Assembly: GCF_003344925.1 (NCBI RefSeq)
Contig: NZ_CP031188.1
Location: 1,838,501 to 1,902,500, forward strand
DNA: 64,000 nucleotides
Direction: 5' to 3'
Origin: Flavobacterium arcticum
GTDB lineage: Bacteria > Bacteroidota > Bacteroidia > Flavobacteriales > Flavobacteriaceae
Both the position numbers and the translations under genes were made by a program. Positions 18,218-27,304 of the stretch are shown here, piece after piece (position 1 is the stretch's first letter; each line of letters opens with the position of its first letter). The notes below the pieces were generated by a model. That model saw only the letters and a program-made list of their open reading frames with translations. It ran no database searches and was not told where the DNA came from.

Positions 18218-19528
18218 ATGAAAGAATTAATCAATAACTTAAAGGGAGATAAAGGGATCTGGTCGTTTGTAATGCTACTAGCTCTTATATCGTTCATGCC
18301 TGTTTTTAGCGCAAGTACTAATCTTGTGTACGTAATAGGCAAGGGCTCTACCATTGGTTATTTGGTTAAACACCTTGTTCATATATTTATTGGTTTTGCA
18401 TTAATATATTTTGTGCACAAAGTACCCTATCATTACTACAGGGCGTTGTCTAAAATAGCAATGCCTATAGTCGCTTTGTTACTGCTATTTACCTTCATGC
18501 AAGGTACAGTTATAGGCGGGGCAAATGCCAGCCGTTGGATAAAAGTTCCGTTTATAGGGGTAACCTTCCAAACATCGGCATTAGCTATGATAGTGCTCAT
18601 GGTATATGTAGCGCGTTACCTAGCTAAGATTGAAGATAAACCATTTACCTTCAAATCATCATTTTTTGAGCTATGGATTCCAGTATTTATAATACTAGCA
18701 TTAATATTACCAGCTAACTTTTCTACGGCAGCACTTATGTTTGCTATGGTATGTATGTTGGTTTTTGTTGGTAAATATCCTATGCGTTATTTGGCAATGA
18801 TAATAGGTATAGGGGTAACAGGGCTTACATTATTTGTACTGTTTGCTATAGCTTTTCCAAAAGCAATGCCTAATAGGGTAGATACTTGGATGAGCCGTAT
18901 AGAACGCTTTACTACCGATGTGCCCAATGAAGATGACTATCAAATAGAAAAAGCAAAAATAGCCATTGCTACAGGTCAAGTATATGGCTTAGGGCCCGGT
19001 AAAAGTGTACAGAAGAACTTTCTGCCACAGTCATCATCCGATTTTATATTTGCCATAATTGTAGAAGAATATGGTTTAGTAGGAGGTCTTGCGGTGTTAC
19101 TATTATACTTAATGCTCTTCTTTAGATTTTTAGTATCTGCACACAAAACAAATAGTCTGTTTGGTAAACTGCTCATAGTAGGACTTGGTTTCCCAATAAT
19201 ATTTCAGGCACTTATTAACATGGGTGTAGCCGTAGAGTTGTTGCCTGTAACAGGACAAACGCTGCCATTGATAAGTAGTGGAGGTAGCTCTATCTGGATG
19301 ACTTGTATCGCTATAGGAATCATTATAAGTGTAACGAAGAAAGAAGAAGAGGTTGCTCAAGAATTAGCCGAGAAAGAAGAGCGTGATGCAGCCTTGAAAC
19401 AAATAATAGATGAACATATACTGAGAGAAAAACAAGAAGAGGAAGCGCAAGCAACGGATGTTGAAGAACCATCTTACAGTATAAAAGATAAAGGTAAAAA
19501 CCCTATGAGTGCCGTAATGGGTAAGTAG
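18218..19528 (+). CDS. ftsW: Septal peptidoglycan glycosyltransferase FtsW (SEDS family)
   Basis: Polytopic SEDS-family enzyme that polymerises lipid II at the septum together with the FtsI-type transpeptidase. About ten membrane segments; conserved stretches include GGANASRWIKVPF, QSSSDFIFAIIVEEYG with the catalytic-region Asp, and GQTLPLISSGGSS. A ~60-residue charged cytoplasmic tail (from about 375, KKEEEVAQELAEKEE) is longer than in E. coli. 436 residues. murG follows after 35 bases. Confidence 0.95.
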   Translation: MKELINNLKGDKGIWSFVMLLALISFMPVFSASTNLVYVIGKGSTIGYLVKHLVHIFIGFALIYFVHKVPYHYYRALSKIAMPIVALLLLFTFMQGTVIGGANASRWIKVPFIGVTFQTSALAMIVLMVYVARYLAKIEDKPFTFKSSFFELWIPVFIILALILPANFSTAALMFAMVCMLVFVGKYPMRYLAMIIGIGVTGLTLFVLFAIAFPKAMPNRVDTWMSRIERFTTDVPNEDDYQIEKAKIAIATGQVYGLGPGKSVQKNFLPQSSSDFIFAIIVEEYGLVGGLAVLLLYLMLFFRFLVSAHKTNSLFGKLLIVGLGFPIIFQALINMGVAVELLPVTGQTLPLISSGGSSIWMTCIAIGIIISVTKKEEEVAQELAEKEERDAALKQIIDEHILREKQEEEAQATDVEEPSYSIKDKGKNPMSAVMGK

Positions 19529-19563
19529 GTTTTGGTAAATATATAATAGAAGAAGAATAGAAA

Positions 19564-20658
19564 ATGAGCAATAAAAAATTCATATTAAGTGGTGGTGGTA
19601 CAGGAGGACATATCTATCCTGCTATAGCTATTGCAAATGAATTGAAGCGTCGTTTTCCTGACTGCGAGATACTTTTTGTAGGTGCGAAAGATAAAATGGA
19701 GATGCAAAAAGTACCACAGGCAGGCTATGAAATTAAAGGACTTTGGATAGCGGGTATTCAGCGAAAGCTGACGCTAGATAATGCTATGTTTCCTTTCAAG
19801 TTAATAAGTAGTTTGTTTAAATCGCGTAAAATAGTAAGAGGATTTAAACCCGATGTGGTTATAGGTACAGGTGGTTTTGCAAGTGGTCCTTTATTAAGGG
19901 CAGCCGAATCGCTTAATGTGCCAACGGTAGTGCAAGAGCAAAATTCCTATCCAGGTATTACTAATAAATGGTTGGCTAAAAAGGCTCAAAAAATATGTGT
20001 AGCTTATGAAGGTCTCGAACGATTTTTTCCCAAAGAGAAGATTGTTGTAACAGGTAACCCTGTACGCGAAGACCTTATATCGATAGATGAAAAACGAAAA
20101 GAAGCTATAGCGTTTTATGGACTTGACCCTGAAAAGAAAACCTTATTAGTATTGGGGGGTAGTCTTGGCTCAAGGCGTATAAACCAACTTATCGCCAAAG
20201 AGCTAACATGGCTAGAGGCGCAAAATGTACAGGTACTATGGCAGTGTGGTAAATTCTATTTTGAAGAGTACCGCCATTATGGAGAAAGAGAGAGCGTGCA
20301 AGTGCTTTCATTTATTGATAGAATGGATTTGGTGTATGCAGCTGCCGATATGGTTATATCGCGTTCAGGAGCATCGTCGGTTTCAGAGCTATGCATAGTA
20401 GGCAAACCAGTAGTGTTTATACCCTCGCCAAATGTAGCTGAAGATCATCAAACGAAAAATGCCGAAGCAATAGTTAACAAAGACGGAGCATTGTTGCTGA
20501 AAGAAAGCCAGTTAGATACACAGTTTCAACCTGTGTTTGAAGATTTGTTAAAGAATGAAGAGAAAAGGCAAAAGCTCAGCGAGAGTATAAAGGAACTCGC
20601 CAAGCCTAATGCCACTAACGATATAGTAGAAGAGATAATAAAGTTGCTTGAAAAGTAA
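19564..20658 (+). CDS. murG: UDP-GlcNAc:lipid I N-acetylglucosaminyltransferase MurG
   Basis: Converts lipid I to lipid II on the cytoplasmic face of the inner membrane. The GT-B N-terminal G loop is [12 protein letters not shown] (about residues 9-20), a second glycine loop [13 protein letters not shown] follows in the C-domain, and the donor-site segment [17 protein letters not shown] is present. 364 residues, normal. Sits between ftsW and murC with short spacers, consistent with one operon. Confidence 0.97.
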   Translation: MSNKKFILSGGGTGGHIYPAIAIANELKRRFPDCEILFVGAKDKMEMQKVPQAGYEIKGLWIAGIQRKLTLDNAMFPFKLISSLFKSRKIVRGFKPDVVIGTGGFASGPLLRAAESLNVPTVVQEQNSYPGITNKWLAKKAQKICVAYEGLERFFPKEKIVVTGNPVREDLISIDEKRKEAIAFYGLDPEKKTLLVLGGSLGSRRINQLIAKELTWLEAQNVQVLWQCGKFYFEEYRHYGERESVQVLSFIDRMDLVYAAADMVISRSGASSVSELCIVGKPVVFIPSPNVAEDHQTKNAEAIVNKDGALLLKESQLDTQFQPVFEDLLKNEEKRQKLSESIKELAKPNATNDIVEEIIKLLEK

Positions 20659-20684
20659 ACAGTTTAGCAACGAAGAAGTTAAAA

Positions 20685-22043
20685 ATGAATATGCAATTAG
20701 ATAACATACATAATGTCTATTTTATAGGAATTGGCGGTATTGGCATGAGTGCCATAGCGCGCTATTTTAAGCACATAGGCAAAAATGTAGCAGGTTATGA
20801 CCGTACCCCAACGCAGTTGACGAATGCATTAGAGGCAGAGGGTATTGCAATTCATTTTGATGATAAAATAGAGCATATTGATAAAGCTTTTCTTGATACA
20901 GCGACTACGCTGGTAGTAGTTACTCCTGCCGTGCCTAAAAACCATATACAATGGAATTATTTTGTTGCTAATAGCTTCAATATAAAAAAGCGTGCAGAAG
21001 TATTGGGTGTTATAACTAAGGGGACTTATTGTTTTGCAGTAGCAGGTACACATGGAAAGACTACAACATCCAGTATATTAGGTCACGTGTTGTATAAAAG
21101 CGGAGTAGATGTTACCGCATTTTTAGGCGGTGTGGTAGAAGGATATAATACTAATCTTATTGGTAGCGGTAAAACGGTTACGGTAGTAGAAGCAGATGAA
21201 TTTGATCGTTCTTTTTTATACCTACACCCAAATATTGCATGTGTAACCAGTATGGATGCAGACCATTTAGATATATATGGTGATACAGCAGCAATAGAAG
21301 ATTCTTTCAGAGAATTTGCTGCTAAAGTTGAAAATAAGAAACACCTTTTTGTGCCTACGGGTCTTCCGTTAGAGGCAGTACAAGTAGGCATAGAAGATGA
21401 TGCACAGTTTGTTGCTAACAACATTAGCATACAAAACGGTTGGTATGTATTTGATATAGTAACCCCAACCGAGACGGTTAAAGAAGTGAAATTTGCCTTA
21501 CCAGGTAGGCACAATCTTAGTAATGCTTTGTTGGCATTTGCTATGGCAGCTACCTATGGGGTAGAAACAAGTGCAATTGTGGCTGCATTAGCATCATTTA
21601 AAGGAGTAAAACGCAGATTTTCATATCAGATAAAAGAAAAAGGGTTGGTGTATATAGACGATTATGCACACCACCCTACAGAGATAGATGCGGTACACCA
21701 GGCAGTAACAGAATTATACCCAGAAGAGAAAATATTAGCAATATTTCAACCGCACCTTTTTAGCCGCACAAGAGATTTTGCAGAAGGGTTTGCCAAGAGT
21801 CTTTCTGCTTTCGAGAATGTAGTGCTGTTGGATATCTATCCAGCACGCGAACTGCCTATTGAGGGAGTGACTTCGCAATGGCTGTTAGATATGATGGAGA
21901 ACCCTAACAAAAAGTTAGTGAGTAAGGCAGATTTACTGCTTTTATTGAAAAAAAACGATGCCTCGGTAATTGTTACCATAGGCGCGGGGGATATTGGGGA
22001 ATTAGTACCTGAAATTAAAAAAGTTTTGAATGAAAAAAATTAA
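20685..22043 (+). CDS. murC: UDP-N-acetylmuramate:L-alanine ligase MurC
   Basis: First amino-acid addition in peptidoglycan precursor synthesis, in the cytoplasm. N-terminal GIGGIGMSAIA (about residues 16-26) is the MurC dinucleotide-like loop, the ATP loop is VAGTHGKTTTS (about 119-129), and the C-terminal region holds YIDDYAHHPTEIDAV, a MurC hallmark. 452 residues. ATG codons at 20685 and 20691 are both possible. The 3' end overlaps ftsQ by 14 bases, indicating coupled translation. Confidence 0.97.
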   Translation: MNMQLDNIHNVYFIGIGGIGMSAIARYFKHIGKNVAGYDRTPTQLTNALEAEGIAIHFDDKIEHIDKAFLDTATTLVVVTPAVPKNHIQWNYFVANSFNIKKRAEVLGVITKGTYCFAVAGTHGKTTTSSILGHVLYKSGVDVTAFLGGVVEGYNTNLIGSGKTVTVVEADEFDRSFLYLHPNIACVTSMDADHLDIYGDTAAIEDSFREFAAKVENKKHLFVPTGLPLEAVQVGIEDDAQFVANNISIQNGWYVFDIVTPTETVKEVKFALPGRHNLSNALLAFAMAATYGVETSAIVAALASFKGVKRRFSYQIKEKGLVYIDDYAHHPTEIDAVHQAVTELYPEEKILAIFQPHLFSRTRDFAEGFAKSLSAFENVVLLDIYPARELPIEGVTSQWLLDMMENPNKKLVSKADLLLLLKKNDASVIVTIGAGDIGELVPEIKKVLNEKN

Positions 22044-22752
22044 TTGGAATAACGTAAGGCTTGTAGTTATGCTACTTGTGGTAGTTTTCCTTTACTCTTT
22101 TTCGGGAAAACGAAACGAGACAAGATGGCTAAAAGAAGCGGGAATAACATTTGAAGAAACGGAGTATTTTATAACCCGTGATAAAGTTAATAAGTTGTTG
22201 ATACAAAATTATGTCAACGTTACGGATGTAAGGAAAGATAAATTAGATTTGAATAAGCTGGAAAAGTCTCTTGACGATAATCCAATGATTGAGAAAGCAG
22301 AGGTTTACGCTACAATAGACGGGAAATTGAAGGCGGTGATAAGGCAAAAAACGCCGATTGCGAGAGTGTATGAAAATTCAAATTCATATTATATTGATCG
22401 TAATGGCGATAAAATGCCACTTTCTGAAAGCTATACAGCACGTGTTCCGTTAGTAACGGGTGCGGTAGATAAAATAGAAAGTAAAAAGCTACGGGAGCTT
22501 TTGTTGTATTTGTTCAACAACGATTTCTTAAAGAAAAACATTATTGGTATACAAGTGAACCCTAATGGTAGCCTGAAGATGATGAGCAGGGGGTATAACT
22601 ATGATATAATGTTTGGGCGACCACTTAATATTGAAAGAAAGTTTAAGAATTATATGGCATTTGTACAAGATGCTACAAAGGATAGTATGATAGGGCAGTA
22701 CAAAACAATAAATCTGAAATTTACACAACAGGTTGTGTGCACCAAAAAATAG
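22030..22752 (+). CDS. ftsQ: Cell division protein FtsQ
   Basis: Bitopic division protein that bridges early and late divisome components with FtsL and FtsB. 240 residues with one membrane segment at about 9-25 (VRLVVMLLVVVFLYSF) and a periplasmic domain carrying the FtsQ-type strand pattern (NPMIEKAEVYATIDGKLKAV, then YYIDRNGDKMPLS). The E. coli-like POTRA is divergent. Position between murC and ftsA, overlapping murC and 3 bases from ftsA, supports the call. Confidence 0.9.
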   Translation: MKKINWNNVRLVVMLLVVVFLYSFSGKRNETRWLKEAGITFEETEYFITRDKVNKLLIQNYVNVTDVRKDKLDLNKLEKSLDDNPMIEKAEVYATIDGKLKAVIRQKTPIARVYENSNSYYIDRNGDKMPLSESYTARVPLVTGAVDKIESKKLRELLLYLFNNDFLKKNIIGIQVNPNGSLKMMSRGYNYDIMFGRPLNIERKFKNYMAFVQDATKDSMIGQYKTINLKFTQQVVCTKK

Positions 22753-22755
22753 GAT

Positions 22756-24135
22756 ATGGAAAAAGACAGCATTGCAGTAGGCTTAGATATTGGAACAACA
22801 AAAATTGTTGCAATGATAGGCAAGGAAAATGAATATGGAAAGTTGGAAATTTTGGGCGTTGGCAAATCTAAAAGCCTTGGTGTGGCTAGAGGTGTTGTTA
22901 ATAATATTACCCAAACCATACAGTCGATACAAGAGGCGGTACAAGAAGCTGAGGCAGACTCAGGTTATAAAATAAACGATGTAGTAGTGGGTATCGCGGG
23001 ACAGCATATCCGTAGTATTCAGCATAGCGACTACATTAGTAGGAATAACCCAGAAGAAGTTATAGGTGAAGAAGATATCGATTTGCTTATCAATCAGGTA
23101 CACAAATTGGCAATGTTGCCAGGAGAAGAAATTATACATGTATTGCCACAAGAGTTTAAAATAGATGGGCAAACCGAAATAAAAGAGCCTATAGGTATGT
23201 ATGGCGGTAGGCTAGAGGCTAGCTTTCATGTAGTAGTAGGGCAAGCATCGTCTATACGTAATGTCGGCAGATGTATTAAAAGTGCAGGTTTAGACCTTTC
23301 GGGACTTACACTTGAGCCACTTGCTTCGGCAGATGCAGTTTTGAGTCAAGAAGAGAAAGAAGCTGGTGTAGCACTTATCGATATAGGTGGTGGTACTACT
23401 GATTTGGCAATTTTTAAAGATGGTATCATCCGTCATACGGCAGTGATACCTTTTGGAGGTAATGTAATAACCGAAGACATTAAAGAAGGCTGTTCTATTA
23501 TAGAAAAACAAGCAGAATTGCTAAAAGTGAAATTCGGTTCAGCATGGCCAGGAGAAAATAAGGATAATGAAATTGTTTCTATTCCTGGGTTAAGAGGGCG
23601 TGAGCCAAAAGAAATATCACTTAAAAACCTTTCTAAAATAATTCATGCCCGTGTGGTAGAGATTGTAGAGCAGGTTTTTGCTGAGATAAAAGCTTATGGA
23701 CATGAAGACCCTCGCAAAAAACTGATAGCGGGTATAGTGCTTACTGGTGGCGGTTCGCAGTTAAAGCACATTAAGCAACTCGTAGAGTACATTACAGGTA
23801 TGGATACCCGTATAGGTTATCCTAATGAGCATTTGGCAGGTGACTCTGACGAGGAGATATCAAGCCCACTTTATGCTACAGCAGTAGGTTTAGTAATGAA
23901 TAGTATTCATAACAATACAAGGAGTGCAACACCTCTTGTAGAGTTACAAAAACCTGCTTCACAGCAGCCTGTGGCTACTACTATAGAAGAGCCTGTATTT
24001 GAAGAAAAGGAGCTTGAAAAGGCAATAGCACAGGAACGTGAAGAAGAAGTAGAGTCGACAGAAAAGCGCGTAAAGCGTTCGTTTTTCGATAAGTATATAG
24101 ATAAGATTAAAGATTTTTTAGATAACGCAGAATAA
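22756..24135 (+). CDS. ftsA: Cell division protein FtsA
   Basis: Actin-like ATPase that tethers FtsZ to the inner membrane. Nucleotide-binding motifs are AVGLDIGTTKIVA (about residues 7-19), LIDIGGGTTDLA (about 203-214) and LTGGGSQLKHI. The C-terminus ends in an amphipathic helix (RVKRSFFDKYIDKIKDFLDN), the membrane-targeting sequence, after a flexible acidic linker of about 50 residues. 459 residues, somewhat longer than the E. coli protein because of the linker. ftsZ follows 9 bases later. Confidence 0.97.
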   Translation: MEKDSIAVGLDIGTTKIVAMIGKENEYGKLEILGVGKSKSLGVARGVVNNITQTIQSIQEAVQEAEADSGYKINDVVVGIAGQHIRSIQHSDYISRNNPEEVIGEEDIDLLINQVHKLAMLPGEEIIHVLPQEFKIDGQTEIKEPIGMYGGRLEASFHVVVGQASSIRNVGRCIKSAGLDLSGLTLEPLASADAVLSQEEKEAGVALIDIGGGTTDLAIFKDGIIRHTAVIPFGGNVITEDIKEGCSIIEKQAELLKVKFGSAWPGENKDNEIVSIPGLRGREPKEISLKNLSKIIHARVVEIVEQVFAEIKAYGHEDPRKKLIAGIVLTGGGSQLKHIKQLVEYITGMDTRIGYPNEHLAGDSDEEISSPLYATAVGLVMNSIHNNTRSATPLVELQKPASQQPVATTIEEPVFEEKELEKAIAQEREEEVESTEKRVKRSFFDKYIDKIKDFLDNAE

Positions 24136-24144
24136 AAAAACCCG

Positions 24145-26103
24145 ATGGATATGATGAGCAATTCAGATTTTGGAAGCATTTCGTTTGATTTACCAAAAAA
24201 TCAGTCAAACGTTATCAAAGTAATTGGTGTAGGTGGGGGCGGTAGTAACGCAATTAACCACATGTTTAAGCAGGGAATTAAAGGTGTAGACTTTATAGTT
24301 TGTAATACCGATTCTCAGGCATTAGAAAACACAGGTGTGCCAAATAAAATACAACTTGGTGTAAATCTTACCGAGGGGCTTGGTGCGGGTGCCAATCCTG
24401 AAGTAGGACAGCAAGCTGCATTAGAAAGTATAGAAGAAATAGAGAAAATGCTAGATACAAATACCAAAATGGTATTTATCACAGCAGGTATGGGTGGTGG
24501 TACTGGTACAGGTGCTGCACCAGTAATAGCACAACTGGCTAAGGAAAGAGATATCCTTACTGTAGGTATTGTTACTATACCTTTTCAGTTTGAAGGCAAA
24601 GTTCGCTCCGAACAAGCGTTATCCGGAGTAGAAAGGCTTAGAAAACAAGTAGACTCTTTAATTGTTATTAATAATAATAAGCTAAGAGAAGTTTATGGTA
24701 ACCTTGGTTTTAAAGCAGGGTTCTCTAAAGCAGATGAAGTATTGGCAACAGCCTCACGAGGTATTGCCGAAGTAATTACACACCACTATACGCAGAATAT
24801 TGACCTTAAAGATGCTAAAACAGTACTGTCTAACAGTGGTACAGCTATAATGGGGTCGGCTGTTGCTACGGGAGAAAGTCGTGCAAAAGATGCTATAGTA
24901 AGCGCGCTAGATTCGCCGTTACTTAACGATAATAAGATAACAGGTGCTAAAAATGTATTGTTACTTATTGTTTCAGGTACTAACGAGATTACAATAGATG
25001 AGATAGGTGAAATTAATGACCACATACAGGTAGAAGCTGGCTTTAATGCTAACATTATTATGGGTGTGGGTGAAGACGAAACCTTGGGTGAGTCTATTGC
25101 TGTAACTATTATTGCTACAGGTTTTAACGTGGAGCAGCAAGATGAGATAGTAAATACTGAGCCTAAAAAAATAATACATGCGCTTGAAGAAGAGCAAAAG
25201 TTGGTAACTGATTTATCAAAAAAATCATCATTGCCTTCATTTGATTTTTCTGCACCAGCAGCTACTGAAAATGTTAAGGAGGAAGTTAAAGAAGAAGAAC
25301 CTGTTAAGGAGCAGGAAAAGGTGGTTTATTCTCTAGAGGATGAAGTAACCGAAAAAAAGCCTGAAGCGAAGGCGGAAGCAGATGAAATGCCGTCTTCGGA
25401 GTTTATTAATGGTTTGGATGTGTTTTTTGAAATAGTTTCTCCAAAAGCAGAGGTTGAAGCACAAGAAGTAAAAGATATTAGGGAGATCGAAGTAAATGAA
25501 CCTGAATTTGTAATTGTAGAAAAAGAAGATCAAATACAACTTCCTTTTGAGCCAGTAGCAGCTAAAGCAAACCAAGAAGACAAACACTTTTTTGAGCTTA
25601 CAGAAGAAACTCGCGACATAAAGGTAAATGAGCCTGTGCGTGTAGTTCCTGTTACAGAGGTAAATCAAACAGGGGTAGTGCGCTACTCACTTGAAGATTA
25701 TCTTGAAAAAGAAAATGAGCTATTACAATCTAAGCCAGAAGCTAAAAAAGAAGAGCCTGTAAGCGAAGAGATGAATTTTACGCTTAAGAAAACAGCGCAA
25801 CCAGAAGAGTCTAAATCTTCTTTACAAGAGGATATTTCTCCTGTAGAAATGACTATAGAGGAAACACTTCGAGTAAGAGCAGAAGAGCGCAGGAAAAAGA
25901 TGAAAGAATTTAATTATAAATTCCATAACAATTCATCTAAAGTCGATGAGATAGAGAAAGAACCTGCATATAAACGAATGGGTATCGACTTAAATGAATC
26001 GAGAGTAGACAACAGTAAATCACGCTTTTCATTAGGGACAGATAGTAACGATGATATACAGTTGCGATCTAACAATTCGTTCCTTCATGATAACGTAGAT
26101 TAA
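24145..26103 (+). CDS. ftsZ: Cell division protein FtsZ
   Basis: Tubulin-like GTPase that forms the division ring. The GTP-binding domain (about 15-330) has GVGGGGSNAINHM and the tubulin signature GGGTGTGAAP near residue 117. At 652 residues it is much longer than the ~380-residue E. coli protein; the excess is a low-complexity, Glu/Lys/Pro-rich tail of about 300 residues, typical of Bacteroidota FtsZ. A short conserved-looking C-terminus follows. Start codons ATG 24145, 24151 and 24154 are alternatives. Last gene of the cluster; a terminator begins 19 bases after the stop. Confidence 0.97.
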   Translation: MDMMSNSDFGSISFDLPKNQSNVIKVIGVGGGGSNAINHMFKQGIKGVDFIVCNTDSQALENTGVPNKIQLGVNLTEGLGAGANPEVGQQAALESIEEIEKMLDTNTKMVFITAGMGGGTGTGAAPVIAQLAKERDILTVGIVTIPFQFEGKVRSEQALSGVERLRKQVDSLIVINNNKLREVYGNLGFKAGFSKADEVLATASRGIAEVITHHYTQNIDLKDAKTVLSNSGTAIMGSAVATGESRAKDAIVSALDSPLLNDNKITGAKNVLLLIVSGTNEITIDEIGEINDHIQVEAGFNANIIMGVGEDETLGESIAVTIIATGFNVEQQDEIVNTEPKKIIHALEEEQKLVTDLSKKSSLPSFDFSAPAATENVKEEVKEEEPVKEQEKVVYSLEDEVTEKKPEAKAEADEMPSSEFINGLDVFFEIVSPKAEVEAQEVKDIREIEVNEPEFVIVEKEDQIQLPFEPVAAKANQEDKHFFELTEETRDIKVNEPVRVVPVTEVNQTGVVRYSLEDYLEKENELLQSKPEAKKEEPVSEEMNFTLKKTAQPEESKSSLQEDISPVEMTIEETLRVRAEERRKKMKEFNYKFHNNSSKVDEIEKEPAYKRMGIDLNESRVDNSKSRFSLGTDSNDDIQLRSNNSFLHDNVD

Positions 26104-26122
26104 CTAACTCAACCTTATTCTT

Positions 26123-26160
26123 AACCCGAAAATATAATGTTATTTTCGGGTTATTTTTTT
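26123..26160 (+). terminator. Rho-independent terminator after ftsZ
   Basis: Arms AACCCGAAAATA and TATTTTCGGGTT around a 6-base loop, followed by a run of seven T residues. Marks the end of the dcw transcript. Confidence 0.9.
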
Positions 26161-26194
26161 ATCTTCGCTGGCATAATTTATAAAACTGTACCCT

Positions 26195-26644
26195 ATGAGT
26201 TTACAAACAGATATCATGGCTGCTATGAAAGATGCTATGAGAGCAAAAGATACTGTGGCACTAGAGGCATTAAGAGCTATAAAATCGGGCATATTGCTTG
26301 CGCAAACAGAAAGTGGTTCTAAAGAAGAAATTGCTGAAGAAGATGAAATAAAGTTACTGCAAAAGCTAGTAAAACAGCGTAAAGATAGTGCTGCTATATA
26401 TATAGAACAAGGGCGTCAAGACCTTGCTGACCCTGAGTTGGCACAAGTAGTTGTTATTGAAAAATTTTTGCCAGCACAATTGTCTGAAGCAGAAGTTGAA
26501 GCGATTGTTAAAAAGATTATTGCTGATAATGGTTTCTCTGGTATGGCAGATATGGGCAAAGTTATGGGTATAGCCTCTAAAGATCTTGCTGGTAAAGCGG
26601 ATGGTAAAACGATATCTACAGTAGTGAAGAAATCGTTAGTATAA
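26195..26644 (+). CDS. GatB/YqeY domain protein
   Basis: A 149-residue protein of the YqeY family, which resembles the tRNA-binding tail of the GatB subunit of the tRNA amidotransferase. It is helical throughout, with the family start LQTDIMAAMKDAMRAKD and the C-terminal segment MGKVMGIASKDLAGKADGK. A tRNA-related role is inferred from the GatB domain; the free-standing protein has no settled function. It follows the ftsZ terminator and precedes a tRNA-Arg gene, probably with its own promoter (TATCTTCG at about 26160, one mismatch to consensus). Confidence 0.9.
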   Translation: MSLQTDIMAAMKDAMRAKDTVALEALRAIKSGILLAQTESGSKEEIAEEDEIKLLQKLVKQRKDSAAIYIEQGRQDLADPELAQVVVIEKFLPAQLSEAEVEAIVKKIIADNGFSGMADMGKVMGIASKDLAGKADGKTISTVVKKSLV

Positions 26645-26718
26645 ATAGAATATTAGATTGTCAGACTAGTTGATTGATATAAAATATTTAATCATATTTA
26701 TCAAAAGAATCTAAAAAT

Positions 26719-26792
26719 GGCTCCGTAGTTCAACTGGATAGAATATCAGATTTCGGCTCTGAGGGTTGGGGGTTCGAATCCCTTCGGAGTCA
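26719..26792 (+). tRNA. tRNA-Arg (anticodon UCG)
   Basis: Complete 74-base cloverleaf. Acceptor GGCTCCG pairs with CGGAGTC (one G-U); anticodon stem TCAGA/TCTGA encloses loop TTTCGGC, anticodon TCG reading CGA and CGG; T loop TTCGAAT. CCA is not encoded. Discriminator A. Confidence 0.93.
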
Positions 26793-26819
26793 CAAATAGC
26801 ATATCGAGAATACAATATA

Positions 26820-26858
26820 GGCGTGAAGCTGCATCATAAAAGATGTATGTTTCACGCC
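26820..26858 (+). terminator. Hairpin downstream of tRNA-Arg, probable terminator or processing stem
   Basis: Arms GGCGTGAA and TTCACGCC at the base with a second paired block TGCATC/GATGTA above; a T-rich stretch only begins some bases later, so intrinsic termination is likely but not certain. Confidence 0.5.
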
Positions 26859-27304
26859 ATTACTGTTTTAGGGGGATGCGTTAAAAAAAACTCACATTAT
26901 GCAAACTCATATTATTGCAACAAACTACCCAATGAATTATAGTGGGAAGTTAATATGAAAAATCCTTATAAGAATTGATTAATGATTTTTTTTTTCGTTT
27001 ATACCCTATATGGTTTTCTATAACAGAATTAGAAATACAAAAAGTTACATACCATTTAGTGCGTTTGCATTTTTGTATTAGTATGAAAATATTACACATA
27101 GTTTTTATTATGTGTTTTACTATGAGTTTATTAAGTTCTGTATTTTTTAAAACATACTCTGTGTTTATTATTTATAATTATTATGTTTTTTAACAAATTA
27201 TTATAATAATGTTACCGCTAATTAAATTTTAACTTAAACCTTGTGAGGCTCGTAGGAATTCATTAGAATTGCCGAACTTATAATTCTCCAACAAATTATT
27301 ACTT
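26859..27304. other. AT-rich intergenic region before the RHS locus
   Basis: About 450 bases with strong AT bias and no credible gene. A 72-codon frame at 26975-27193 has low-complexity, Phe/Ile-rich composition and no recognisable start context. No sequence match to the Bacteroidota -7 consensus is close to the following start codon. Confidence 0.5.

Noticed and set aside
26975..27193. 72-codon frame between tRNA-Arg and the T9SS protein
   Set aside because: AT-driven composition, no recognisable family and no start context; judged a chance frame in AT-rich DNA.
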